Source: Thalassospira sp. (GTDB taxonomy: Bacteria; Pseudomonadota; Alphaproteobacteria; Rhodospirillales; Thalassospiraceae). From it: 64,000 nucleotides of DNA. The position numbers were made by a program, and so were the translations under genes. Below the pieces are notes generated by a model. The model saw nothing but the letters and a program-made list of their open reading frames with translations. It searched no databases and was not told the origin of the DNA. Positions within the stretch are counted from its first letter, which is position 1, and the number at the start of each line of letters is the position of its first letter. The stretch spans positions 372,001 through 436,000 of the forward strand of contig NZ_JAUYHK010000016.1 in the NCBI RefSeq assembly GCF_030690045.1, written 5' to 3'. Shown in pieces: positions 18,766 through 27,081 of the stretch.

Positions 18766-19953
18766 TTAAATAACATTGAGTTCACGCACCGGCGCATTGT
18801 CGCGGATGCGTTCATAACCAAACACCGACAGATCAAGTGTCTGATAAGCCCCGGTTGCGATCAATTCCGAAAGCGCACGGCCAACGGCCGGGCTTTGTTG
18901 CAGACCGTGACCGGAAAAGCCGTTGGCAAACAGGAAATTGCGCAGATCGGGATGCGGCCCGACAATGGCATTCTGATCCAGCAGATTATAGGAATAATGC
19001 CCGGCCCAGGCATTGACCAGCTTGATCGCCTCGAACCGTTCGCACCGTTCATACAAACCGGGCCAGACGATTTCATCAAACAGGTAATGGTCAACTTCAA
19101 AATCCCAGCATTCCGGGTCACGATCCGCAGGCGGGGCAATGCCGGTGATGAAATATTCCCCTTCGGGTCGGAAATACAGGCCGCTGGGATCAATCAGCAT
19201 CGGACAGGTAGCGTGAATATCGGCAGAATCGCGGCAATCAAAGACAAAAATGCACCGCTTGCGCGGCTCCACCGGGGCATCAAGCCCGGCCATACGGGCG
19301 ACCTTTGAACAACCGGTTCCCGCCGCATTAATCACTGTATCGCATCCGAAACGACGACCATCGGCAAGCATAACCCCGGTAATGCGATTCCCCTCGCGGG
19401 TCAGGCCGGTGACTTCGCCCTGAAGATATTCCGCCCCGCGACGACGGGCCTGTTTCCGCAGAATTTGCAACAGGGAATAAGCATCGAACCAGCCCTCGCC
19501 TGTCCGGCCCCAACATCCGGCAGCCAGATCATTGGTGTTCATCCACGGATATTTTGCTTTCAACTCGTCCGGGTTCATCCAGACGATATCCGCCCCATGC
19601 GCCAGTTGCGTCTGATGGTTCTGATGCAAAATGTCGCGCCCGGATGCGGTCGCCAGAATCAAATACCCTTTTTCATGCAGGGCAATATCGGCTTCGGCGT
19701 CCACATCGCGTTTGAGATTGCGCAGGAATTCAATACCAAATCCCGACATTTCAATGTTGGCCGGGGTTGAAAATTGCTGTCGGATCGAGGCCGCCGACAG
19801 GGCGGTCGAACAAAATTCATAGGTCGGGTCTTTTTCAATCACCAGAACCCGGCCCTTGAAATCATCGCGGCCCGTCAAAAACCATGCGGCAGAACTGCCA
19901 ATGACAGCCCCGCCCACAATAATCACATCGTAATTTCCGTCAGTCGAACCCAT
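18766..19953 (-). CDS. FAD-dependent amino acid/amine oxidoreductase (DAO family)
   Basis: The 395-residue flavoprotein has an N-terminal dinucleotide-binding motif (YDVIIVGGAVIGSSAAWFL, residues 8-26). The STALSAASIRQQFST segment follows, as in the sarcosine/dimethylglycine dehydrogenase and FOXRED1-like branch. A second FAD contact lies near GCDTVINAAGTGCSKVARMAG, and the C-terminal LFANGFSGHGLQQSPAVGRALSELI closes the FAD site. Family members oxidise secondary or primary amines of amino acids (sarcosine, pipecolate, D-amino acids). It is first in the operon, 30 bases before the aminotransferase start chosen here. An L-pipecolate or similar oxidase role would fit the ALDH7 partner, but this is inference. 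Confidence 0.85.
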   Translation of the reverse strand: MGSTDGNYDVIIVGGAVIGSSAAWFLTGRDDFKGRVLVIEKDPTYEFCSTALSAASIRQQFSTPANIEMSGFGIEFLRNLKRDVDAEADIALHEKGYLILATASGRDILHQNHQTQLAHGADIVWMNPDELKAKYPWMNTNDLAAGCWGRTGEGWFDAYSLLQILRKQARRRGAEYLQGEVTGLTREGNRITGVMLADGRRFGCDTVINAAGTGCSKVARMAGLDAPVEPRKRCIFVFDCRDSADIHATCPMLIDPSGLYFRPEGEYFITGIAPPADRDPECWDFEVDHYLFDEIVWPGLYERCERFEAIKLVNAWAGHYSYNLLDQNAIVGPHPDLRNFLFANGFSGHGLQQSPAVGRALSELIATGAYQTLDLSVFGYERIRDNAPVRELNVI

Positions 19954-20056
19954 GATGGTCAGGTTTCCCGGTTTATATCGAAACCGGAACGGGACGTCTC
20001 CCGCCCCGGCATATTGGGCGAACAGGCTGTTTCAAGATCAAGTCCAGTACACAGAT

Positions 20057-20079
20057 AACCGGCCCGATCCGGGCCGGTT
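20057..20079 (+). other. Strong hairpin in the divergent intergenic region
   Basis: AACCGGCCC and GGGCCGGTT form a perfect 9-bp stem with a 5-base loop; flanking ACAG and CTGT could extend it, and TTTT follows on the plus strand. It lies 104 bases upstream of the FAD oxidoreductase start and 166 bases before the LysR start, where no plus-strand gene ends. It may terminate a short transcript or be a 5'-leader structure. Confidence 0.55.
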
Positions 20080-20185
20080 CCTGCTGTTTTGTCGCATATG
20101 ACAAGGCCCGGAACATCTGTGTGGTGGCACGAGGGGTCATTCCGAACCCTGATCAGGCTAAGGCTTGGCGAACAGGCATACAAAC

Positions 20186-20204
20186 GATATATTGGCACCA
20201 TATC
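20186..20204. promoter_or_regulatory. Candidate LysR-type operator
   Basis: GATAT and ATATC are arranged as an interrupted palindrome with a 9-base centre (ATTGGCACC), matching the T-N11-A layout of LysR sites. It lies 41 bases upstream of the LysR start, between the two divergent transcripts. This is a symmetry- and position-based prediction. Confidence 0.4.
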
Positions 20205-20244
20205 ATTCTATTTTGGAATGAACTTGTCGATTATGGAAGACATC

Positions 20245-21168
20245 ATGCGTCGCGTCCTGCCCTCGTTGACCGCCCTGCAATTTTTTGAAGCTTCGGCCCG
20301 TTATCTGAGTTTCACCAAGGCGGCGGCGGAATTGAACGTCACGCAAAGTGCGATCAGCCGCCAGATCAGAACCCTTGAGGAATTTTTGGGTCGCGATTTG
20401 TTTCGCCGGGTTAAAAAACGCCTGAAACTGACCCCGGCGGGTGAAGCCTATGCCGCACAGGTCCGTGATCTTTTGGACCGGGCCGAGGCCGCCACCCTGC
20501 AAGTCATGGCCTATAGCGGCACCGGCGGCATGTTGAATGTCGGCACCTTGCCTACCTTTGGCGCACGCTGGCTGGTGCCGCGCCTGGGTGATTTCAAAAC
20601 CGCCTGGCCTGATATCCAGCTGAACCTGATCACGCAAATTCGTCCTTTTGATTTCGCAGAAGAAGGGATTGATATCGCCATTCATTTTGGCGAGGCCAAC
20701 TGGCCGGGTTGTGTGTTTCATCGCCTGATGGGGGAAACCCTGATTCCCGTATGTGCGCCGAAAATCCTTAGGGAAAATGACGATCTGCCAATTGCCCGTG
20801 ACCGCATCCGCAATTGTACCCTGTTGCAACATGCCACCCGCCCCACCGCCTGGCAGGACTGGCTGACCGCCGCAGGCGTTCCGGCGGTGGATGAACTCGC
20901 CGGGCCGCGATTTGAACATTTTCATATGGTGATTCAGGCCGCTGTCGCCGGGCTGGGCCTTGCCCTGATGCCGGAATTTCTGGTGCGCGAAGAACTGGAC
21001 AATGGCCGACTGGTCGCCCCGTTTGACCTCGCCATTCCCAACCAGCACGCCTATTACGTCGTCTATCCCGAAGAAAAGGAAACCACCTTTGCGGTGCGGG
21101 CCTTTCGGGACTGGATTCTGACTGCCAGCGGCAACATCCCGCCTGCCACATCGCCGCTTGTGACGTGA
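20245..21168 (+). CDS. LysR-family regulator, GcvA-like
   Basis: The 307-residue protein has an N-terminal winged helix-turn-helix (RVLPSLTALQFFEASARYLSFTKAAAELNVTQSAISRQIRTLEE in its first 50 residues). A periplasmic-binding-like effector domain (about 90-295; FDFAEEGIDIAIHFGEANWPG) follows, close to the GcvA branch. The start is ATG 20245, 4-5 bases after GGAAGA; upstream codons are unconserved. It is divergent from the FAD oxidoreductase/aminotransferase/ALDH operon, so it most likely controls that operon in response to its amino-acid substrate. Confidence 0.9.
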   Translation: MRRVLPSLTALQFFEASARYLSFTKAAAELNVTQSAISRQIRTLEEFLGRDLFRRVKKRLKLTPAGEAYAAQVRDLLDRAEAATLQVMAYSGTGGMLNVGTLPTFGARWLVPRLGDFKTAWPDIQLNLITQIRPFDFAEEGIDIAIHFGEANWPGCVFHRLMGETLIPVCAPKILRENDDLPIARDRIRNCTLLQHATRPTAWQDWLTAAGVPAVDELAGPRFEHFHMVIQAAVAGLGLALMPEFLVREELDNGRLVAPFDLAIPNQHAYYVVYPEEKETTFAVRAFRDWILTASGNIPPATSPLVT

Positions 21169-21287
21169 CATCTGATTTTGATTGCGCGGCCCCTTGCCCA
21201 ACCCTACAGTTCACGCCAATCATCAAAAACGTGACCGGTTTAACGGGATAAAATCTGCACAAGCAGATCATAAAAAGGGGAATCGCT

Positions 21288-22988
21288 TTGTCGGCACTGG
21301 GAAATCGTCTGGAACTTTATAATGTTGCCCCGGCGACATTTGCCATTCTCAAACAGGCATCCGATCTTGTTCACAGCCAAATTCCGAACCGGGTCGAACA
21401 GTTTTACGACCGGATTTGCCAGAACGAGGACCTCAAAACATCCCCACCCGATCCGCGACACATCAAGGATCTCAGGCAAAAACTGACCCGTCACTGGACC
21501 CGGCTTTTTAACGGCGATCTTGATGCGGACTTTCTGACTGAATCCGCCGAACTGGGTCGTCTGCATGCCGCCTGCGGCATCACACCCAAATTATATATCG
21601 CCGGATATAACCGAATTACCGACAATCTGATCGAGGGGATCATTGGCAAGTTCCGCTGGAATGCAGGCAAAACGGCATCAATTGTCACCGCTCTGACATC
21701 GGTGATGTTGCTTGATATCGAACTGACCCTGACGGCCTATTGCGATGCCGCCTCTGACAGCCGCCATCATGTTTCGGAAACCGGTTTTGCCGACAAATTG
21801 ATGGATCGCACCATGGATATGTCGATTGCGATCAATCAAAGTGCGGTTTCCAATGCCCGCATGATGCATTCACTGGAAGATATCGACCAGCAGGCACAAT
21901 CCATTTCCGCCGCAGTTGATCAAATGGTGGCAGGTATCAACGGCATCGCCCAAAACAGCCAGATCGCCAGCCGCACGGCCACCGATGCCATTGATGCCAC
22001 CCATAACGGTCAGCAAACCGTCCGCAATGCCGTTGCCAGTATGAAAGATATCGCCGGTGCGGTCAGCGATGCCTCGGATCGGGTCAGTACACTGGCCGAT
22101 GCATCCCGGCATATTGGCGAAATTGTCCAGTCGATCGAGGAAATCGCATCCCAGACCAATCTTCTGGCGCTCAACGCCACCATCGAGGCCGCCCGCGCCG
22201 GGGATGCCGGCAAGGGATTTGCCGTGGTCGCAAATGAAGTCAAAAACCTTGCCAGCCAGACGGCCCGCGCCACCGAGGAAATCCGCCAGCGCATCGCAAC
22301 CTTGCAGGAAGAAATGCAAAATATCGTCGGTGCGATGAATCGTGGCACCGGTGCCGTCACCATGGGGCAACAGGTCATGGATGATGTCGCGCATGGCATG
22401 GAGGATATCGGCAGTAAAATGACCGAAACCACCCGCCGGATCGAAGATATTTCCGCCATTCTCGGCGAACAGACCGGGGCGGCCAATGCCGTGTCGGATG
22501 GTGTCACCCATATTGCCGGGCAAACCGGCGCACAGGTTGCGGCCATCCGGTCGGTGATTACGGTGATGGGCGGCATCGAACGCCTGATTGATGTGCAGGT
22601 TGGTGAACTGGTCGGTTATGACATCCCCAACCGCACCATCCGCAGCGCCAAGGCCGAACATGCAGTTTATTGCAAAAAAGTCGCTGAAATGCTGGCCGGG
22701 TTAGGTAAAATCGCAGAAACCGATATTGGTGATGCCGGAGCCTGCCGGTTTGGTAAATGGCTCAACAGCCCTGCTGCCGCCGGATTGCGGAATTTAAAGG
22801 AATTCGAGGCCGTCAAATCCCCCCACACCGCCCAGCATCAGGCGGGCATCAACGCCATTCGCGCTTTTAACACCGGCAATATGCCCGCCGCACTCACCGC
22901 CTTTGCCGATATGGAAAAGGCGACACATGATGTCATTGCGCGGCTTGATGCACTGGCACTGGCGGCAAGCCGGATGACGGCGGACTGA
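21288..22988 (+). CDS. Globin-coupled soluble chemoreceptor with C-terminal CZB domain
   Basis: The 566-residue methyl-accepting chemotaxis protein has no membrane helix. Residues 1-155 resemble the protoglobin sensor of HemAT: His93 in [19 protein letters not shown] is in the place of the haem-ligating proximal His. The signalling domain (about 180-430) contains the highly conserved tip [38 protein letters not shown]. The last 115 residues form a chemoreceptor zinc-binding domain with His458, Cys486 (CRFGKWL), His513, His517 and His547 in the right order. It probably signals oxygen, with a zinc- or hypochlorite-sensitive module, to CheA. The start is TTG 21288 after AAGGGG. Its 3' end overlaps hmuV by 56 bases on the opposite strand. 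Confidence 0.88.
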   Translation: MSALGNRLELYNVAPATFAILKQASDLVHSQIPNRVEQFYDRICQNEDLKTSPPDPRHIKDLRQKLTRHWTRLFNGDLDADFLTESAELGRLHAACGITPKLYIAGYNRITDNLIEGIIGKFRWNAGKTASIVTALTSVMLLDIELTLTAYCDAASDSRHHVSETGFADKLMDRTMDMSIAINQSAVSNARMMHSLEDIDQQAQSISAAVDQMVAGINGIAQNSQIASRTATDAIDATHNGQQTVRNAVASMKDIAGAVSDASDRVSTLADASRHIGEIVQSIEEIASQTNLLALNATIEAARAGDAGKGFAVVANEVKNLASQTARATEEIRQRIATLQEEMQNIVGAMNRGTGAVTMGQQVMDDVAHGMEDIGSKMTETTRRIEDISAILGEQTGAANAVSDGVTHIAGQTGAQVAAIRSVITVMGGIERLIDVQVGELVGYDIPNRTIRSAKAEHAVYCKKVAEMLAGLGKIAETDIGDAGACRFGKWLNSPAAAGLRNLKEFEAVKSPHTAQHQAGINAIRAFNTGNMPAALTAFADMEKATHDVIARLDALALAASRMTAD

Positions 22989-23832
22989 TCCCTACGCCGC
23001 CCTGCCCATCACGAATATGTCCATCACTGATAAAGACCGGCTGTTGCGTGACCGCATCGCGGATCAGCCGGATCGGGCTTTGGAAAACATCCGACAAAAT
23101 ATCGGGCACCATCGCCTGAAGGGTTGGCGCACAAATCACCAGCCGCCCGGCCTTGAGGATTGCCACCCGGTCGGCATAAAGTGCGGCCTGATTGAAATCA
23201 TGCAGGATCGCCAGAACCCCGACCCCATAGTCCATCGCCTGTTGCCGCGCCACACCCAGCAACGCATGTTGATGGGCGATATCCAGCCCCGCTGTTGGTT
23301 CATCCAGCAACAAAAACCGATGCCCGCCCGCCTCGCTTTTCCCGGCGACGGGTGCCATATCCATCCCCCATAACTGCACCAGGGCACGCGCCAGATGCAC
23401 CCGCTGTTTTTCACCGCCGGACAATGCAGGATAGGCCCGGTTCGCCATCGCCGTCAGATCGGCCAGCGCCAACGCCCGGTCGATCATCTCCTGATCCAGC
23501 CGCCGGGGTGATATCCGGCGATAGGGGGCCCGACCCAACGCCACGATATCGCGCACCGAAAAGGGAAAGGCCAACATCGAGGCCTGCGGCATCACCGACC
23601 GGCGTTGCGCCAGTTCACCCGCCCGCCATGCCGACAAGGGCCGCTGATCGAGAATCACCTGCCCCTGCGTCGGGGCCATTTCCCCGGCCATAAGCCGTAG
23701 CAGGGTGGATTTCCCCGCCCCGTTGGGACCCAGCACGACCAGAACCTCGCCCGGCCTGACTTCAAGCGAGATATCGGCCAGCAATACATGTTGCCGCACT
23801 GAAAAGCCGACCTGTTCCAGTACAAGGCTCAT
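22933..23832 (-). CDS. hmuV: Haemin ABC transporter ATP-binding protein
   Basis: The 299-residue ATPase has Walker A (GPNGAGKST), a Q-loop (VMPQASM), the ABC signature ([15 protein letters not shown]), Walker B ([12 protein letters not shown]) and the switch His ([10 protein letters not shown]). Close neighbours of the permease, binding protein and HmuS identify it as HmuV. ATG 23832 overlaps the permease stop by four bases. The C-terminus is about 25-40 residues longer than usual (Gly/Pro-rich tail) and runs into the 3' end of the convergent chemoreceptor gene. A segment after the Walker B side ([16 protein letters not shown]) is a small insertion, also seen in other HmuV proteins. Confidence 0.92.
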   Translation of the reverse strand: MSLVLEQVGFSVRQHVLLADISLEVRPGEVLVVLGPNGAGKSTLLRLMAGEMAPTQGQVILDQRPLSAWRAGELAQRRSVMPQASMLAFPFSVRDIVALGRAPYRRISPRRLDQEMIDRALALADLTAMANRAYPALSGGEKQRVHLARALVQLWGMDMAPVAGKSEAGGHRFLLLDEPTAGLDIAHQHALLGVARQQAMDYGVGVLAILHDFNQAALYADRVAILKAGRLVICAPTLQAMVPDILSDVFQSPIRLIRDAVTQQPVFISDGHIRDGQGGVGISPPSSGLPPVPVHQAAQ

Positions 23833-24908
23833 ATCCGCCTCCGGCGTCGTTCCTGCAACAACATGACCAGAAAAAATGGCCCGCCCACCATGCCGGTCAC
23901 AAGCCCGATTGGCAATTCGGCCGGCAGGACAATCACCCGGGCAATCGCATCCGCCCCGATCAGAAGCCACGCCCCGCACAAGGCCGATCCCGGCAGGACA
24001 AACCGGTTATCGGGCCCGATCACCAACCGCATCAGATGCGGGGCCATCAAACCGACAAAGCCGATAATGCCCGATACGGCCACCGCCGCCCCGACCACAA
24101 GGGCCACCGCCATCGTCGCCCGCTGTTTCAGGCTTTCGACCTCGACCCCCAAATGACGCGCTTCGGCCTCGCCCAGCAGGAACAAATTCATCGCCTGCCC
24201 CAACGTCACCAGATAACACACACCCAGCACCATGATGATCAGGGCAGGCACATCCGCCGGACCATTGCCACCCAGCGCCCCCATCTGCCAGAAAGTCAGA
24301 CTGCGCAATTGCACGTCATCGGCCATATAGGTGAAAACACCCACCCCGGCCCAGGCAATCGAACTGATCGCAACCCCGATCAGCAACATCATTGCCGCAT
24401 CGGTGTGTCCATCCTGACGCGATAATTTGCGGATAACCGCAGTTGCCAGCAACGCCCCGCCAAAGGCCGCCACCGGCACCCCGTAAGGACCCATCGCCGT
24501 ATAATAGCTGCCCAAAATCATCTGCCCGCAGACAATCATCGCAACCGCGCCCAACGCGGCACTGGCCGATACGCCAATAATGCCCGGATCGGCAATCGGA
24601 TTACGAAACAGGCTTTGCAGAACGGCCCCGGACAGGCCCAATGATGCCCCGATCACCAACCCTCGCACAATACGCGGCAGTCGCAAGGCATCGAGAACCC
24701 GGCCGTTAAAATCGCCAATCCCCTGATCGGAAATCCCGATCCGAAAGGCCAGATGGCGCAAAACATCCATTGTGGTGATATCCGCCCCACCCGCGCCCAG
24801 CGATATCACCAGCGTCATCAACAAGATCACTGCCATCACCAGCAACACCAGACCGGTGCGCGACGGAAACCGGGTCAAAGACATCCTGACGGCATTAGGC
24901 AAACTCAT
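23829..24908 (-). CDS. hmuU: Haemin ABC transporter permease (FecCD family)
   Basis: The 359-residue protein has about nine to ten membrane helices and the FecCD motifs LRLPRIVRGLVIGASLGLSG, LQSLFRNPIADPGIIGVS and, late, GFVGLMAPHLMRLVIGPDNR. It forms the channel of the haem importer with HmuV on the inside and HmuT in the periplasm. The start is ATG 24908, which overlaps the hmuT stop by four bases; ATG 24884 is an alternative. It is translationally coupled on both sides. Confidence 0.93.
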   Translation of the reverse strand: MSLPNAVRMSLTRFPSRTGLVLLVMAVILLMTLVISLGAGGADITTMDVLRHLAFRIGISDQGIGDFNGRVLDALRLPRIVRGLVIGASLGLSGAVLQSLFRNPIADPGIIGVSASAALGAVAMIVCGQMILGSYYTAMGPYGVPVAAFGGALLATAVIRKLSRQDGHTDAAMMLLIGVAISSIAWAGVGVFTYMADDVQLRSLTFWQMGALGGNGPADVPALIIMVLGVCYLVTLGQAMNLFLLGEAEARHLGVEVESLKQRATMAVALVVGAAVAVSGIIGFVGLMAPHLMRLVIGPDNRFVLPGSALCGAWLLIGADAIARVIVLPAELPIGLVTGMVGGPFFLVMLLQERRRRRI

Positions 24909-25768
24909 TTCGGATCAGAAATATTATGCAATTTTTCGGCAAGAAGACGTATTTCGCCCACCGAACGCGGGCCAAACCCCAGAATAGTCGAAGACGACAT
25001 CGTCAAAACCCGGCCCTGTGCCACCGCCGGGTGCAGGCCCAGTGCCGGATGCTGGGACAGGCCCGCCAACCCGCCAAAGTGGTCCAAGGTTGAATCTGGC
25101 ATCAAGACATAATCCGATGCATCGGCGGTAATCGCCTCGGGCGATACCGGCTTGAACCCGTCATAACTGTCCATCGGATTTTCACCACCAACCAGATGAA
25201 TGATTTCATCTGCCGTGGTATTGCGCCCCGCCGACATCGGTTGACCATGCCCCACCGCCATCAGGAAAACGATTTTGGCATGATCCGCCCCGGCCATATT
25301 CTGGATCGAGGCAATATCATCCCGGACCCGGCTCGCCATTTCCTGCCCGATATCACCAAGATGCAAGGCATCGGCGGTAATCCGGATTGCGTCAGGCAGA
25401 TTGGCAAGATGATCAAGGGATGGCAATTTGACCACCGGAATGCCCAGCGCCACAAGATCTTTCAGCGCTGCATCCGGCCCGGCTTTTTCAACCACCAGAA
25501 TCAGATCGGGTTTCAACCCGACGATCCCTTCGGTCGCCAGTGTCCGCATATAGCCAACCTTGGGCAAGTCACCCACTGCTTCGGGCAAGGTGCTGGTGGT
25601 ATCGGTGGCAATCACCCGATCCCCGGCACCCAGGGCAAAGACAATTTCGGTGGCCGGTGCGCCCACGGTAATCACCCGTTGCGGCGATGCCGGTTCGCTG
25701 GCATATCCCGCCGACCATATACTGACCAGTCCGATCATCGCGGCCAGAACGAAAACGATAAACCGCAT
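24905..25768 (-). CDS. hmuT: Haemin-binding periplasmic protein
   Basis: The 287-residue protein has an N-terminal signal peptide (MRFIVFVLAAMIGLVSIWSAGYA, cleavage probably after that Ala) and a class III solute-binding fold: QRVITVGAPATEIVFALGAGDRVIATDTTS, then the conserved P-KVGYMRTLATEGIVGLKPDLIL lobe and a long connecting helix. It carries haem from an outer-membrane receptor to HmuUV. ATG 25768 was chosen because it opens the signal peptide; the longer frame lies inside hmuS. Four bases separate it from the hmuS stop. Confidence 0.92.
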   Translation of the reverse strand: MRFIVFVLAAMIGLVSIWSAGYASEPASPQRVITVGAPATEIVFALGAGDRVIATDTTSTLPEAVGDLPKVGYMRTLATEGIVGLKPDLILVVEKAGPDAALKDLVALGIPVVKLPSLDHLANLPDAIRITADALHLGDIGQEMASRVRDDIASIQNMAGADHAKIVFLMAVGHGQPMSAGRNTTADEIIHLVGGENPMDSYDGFKPVSPEAITADASDYVLMPDSTLDHFGGLAGLSQHPALGLHPAVAQGRVLTMSSSTILGFGPRSVGEIRLLAEKLHNISDPK

Positions 25769-25772
25769 CTTT

Positions 25773-26846
25773 TTACTCCGCCGCAGCATTTTTGGTGCCG
25801 CCATCACGCGGCAGGGATTGAGCCAGATCGCGCCACTGGCTGTTTTCGGGATCTTTTGGGGCACGTTCACCACAAAAAATCGCAAAATTGTTCAGATCTG
25901 CATCATACAGTTCGACCGTGGTGATTCTGCCTTCGCGGATCGGTTTGCGCACCAGCCATGCCTCGGAAATATGGTCGTTACGAAGGTGCAATGTAAATGT
26001 CGGATCCATGACATTGATCCAGTCCCCCATCTCGCGGATGGTCTGGATCGGACCGGTATGAATCTGGATCGCACCTCGATTGCCGACAAACACCATGATC
26101 GAAACCCCTTGCAATGCGGCCTTTTTCAGCAAGATGCGCAGGGACCCGACATCCAGCCTTTCGGCAAATTCCGGCCCGACCAGACGCAATCCCTGATGGC
26201 GGCCCACATTGAAATCGCGCAACAGACCATGAAACTGATGAACATCGGTCATGCGCCGCCAATGGGCGCGGAAATTCTCAAGATCAACCGCGTCATCGCT
26301 GCACAGGGCCGGTTTGGGCAGGGGTGGCAAAACCTCGATTTCCGGCAACTGGTTATCGGCACGCCATTCTGCGACCAGTGCGTCATACGCCGCGGTATTT
26401 GAGTTTTGGGTCAGGAAAACCTTGTGAATGGCGGTGCCATCATGATCAAAAAACTGAAAACTGCAACGTTGACCGGCCTTGGCTGTGTTGGTTTCCACGG
26501 CAAAACCATGCCCCCAATGCCCCAGAAACAGCCGCAAATCCACGTCATGATTCAACACAAGGCCCATTTCGCCATTGATGCTGACCTTGCCAAACATGCC
26601 GGTCTTTTCATGAACCACAGACTCGTTACGGGTCAGTACCATCACCTCGCCAAGCTCGCTCAGGCGCGTGATCACATCCCCCCAGTCGGCATCAAGACGA
26701 ATGACATTATCACCGCATCCCGCCGCCACAAGTTCCCCCTCGCTGATCTCCATTTCGTCGGCGATGTCGCGGGTATATCCCTTGGCCGTGCCGCTGGAAA
26801 TCGCGGCCCAGGCTTCGGCTGCTGTCTTGAAATTATTTCCGGTCAT
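25773..26846 (-). CDS. hmuS: Haemin-degrading factor HmuS/HemS
   Basis: The 357-residue cytoplasmic protein is built of two similar halves (about 30-170 and 215-345). Each half contains the haem-carrier pattern (LGEVMVLTRNESVVHEKTG..; VSIMVFVGNRGAIQIHTGP; MDPTFTLHLRNDHISEAWLVRKP). HmuS/HemS family members accept haem from the importer and sequester it or break it open to release iron. It is the first gene of hmuSTUV. A Fur-box-like element lies about 85-100 bases upstream. No TonB-dependent receptor or TonB/ExbBD gene is next to the operon in this window. Confidence 0.92.
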   Translation of the reverse strand: MTGNNFKTAAEAWAAISSGTAKGYTRDIADEMEISEGELVAAGCGDNVIRLDADWGDVITRLSELGEVMVLTRNESVVHEKTGMFGKVSINGEMGLVLNHDVDLRLFLGHWGHGFAVETNTAKAGQRCSFQFFDHDGTAIHKVFLTQNSNTAAYDALVAEWRADNQLPEIEVLPPLPKPALCSDDAVDLENFRAHWRRMTDVHQFHGLLRDFNVGRHQGLRLVGPEFAERLDVGSLRILLKKAALQGVSIMVFVGNRGAIQIHTGPIQTIREMGDWINVMDPTFTLHLRNDHISEAWLVRKPIREGRITTVELYDADLNNFAIFCGERAPKDPENSQWRDLAQSLPRDGGTKNAAAE

Positions 26847-26928
26847 GGCGGTTTCTCCTGGATTGAAAACGGGAAAAAAGGCGCGGAAAAAGGCACACAG
26901 GACCCGATGCTGCCTCGGAATTAATATT

Positions 26929-26949
26929 AATAATGATTTGCATTATTAT
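26929..26949. promoter_or_regulatory. Fur box upstream of hmuSTUV
   Basis: The element AATAATGATTTGCATTATT resembles the GATAATGATAATCATTATC Fur consensus as an A/T-rich near-palindrome around TTGC. Additional ATAATGATT repeats immediately follow (to about 26956), which suggests an extended or tandem Fur site. Iron-starvation derepression of haem uptake is the expected logic. Confidence 0.7.
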
Positions 26950-27011
26950 AATGATTGTCACCTGTCGTCAAGGCATCCACCCGGCCTGAAACAAGGCTAC
27001 GCCGTGTGTCA

Positions 27012-27045
27012 AAGCCAAATAACCCGCCGGAATATCCGGCGGGTT
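27012..27045 (-). terminator. Terminator downstream of the CynX-like transporter gene
   Basis: AACCCGCCGGA and TCCGGCGGGTT form a perfect 11-bp stem with a 3-base loop. On the minus strand it follows the transporter stop by 36 bases and leads into TTATTTGG, so the T tract is weak but the stem very strong. Confidence 0.75.
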
Positions 27046-27081
27046 AAACATAAAACGAACGACAAAGCCTTTTATCTGAAA

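Noticed and set aside
17599..19308. Long plus-strand open frame of 569 codons opposite the aminotransferase and FAD oxidoreductase genes
   Set aside because: It is antisense to two well-recognised genes, rich in His, Arg, Gln and Asn as expected from the reverse frame of G+C-biased codons, and has no motif.
19954..20244. Possible riboswitch (for example glycine type) in the gap before the GcvA-like gene
   Set aside because: None of the conserved core motifs of known riboswitches that I can recall is present; only the hairpin and repeats are reported.
21870..22661. Minus-strand Gly/Asp-rich frame opposite the chemoreceptor
   Set aside because: Its composition reflects the reverse complement of the signalling domain; no independent support.
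22933..22988. Overlap of chemoreceptor and hmuV ends as a possible sign of a frameshift
   Set aside because: Both proteins have complete conserved cores and the overlap covers only their variable tails, so ordinary convergent overlap is simpler.
27021..27045. Perfect 11-bp palindrome considered as an operator for hmuS or the CynX-like transporter
   Set aside because: Its position just past the transporter stop, GC-rich stem and 3-base loop fit a terminator better.
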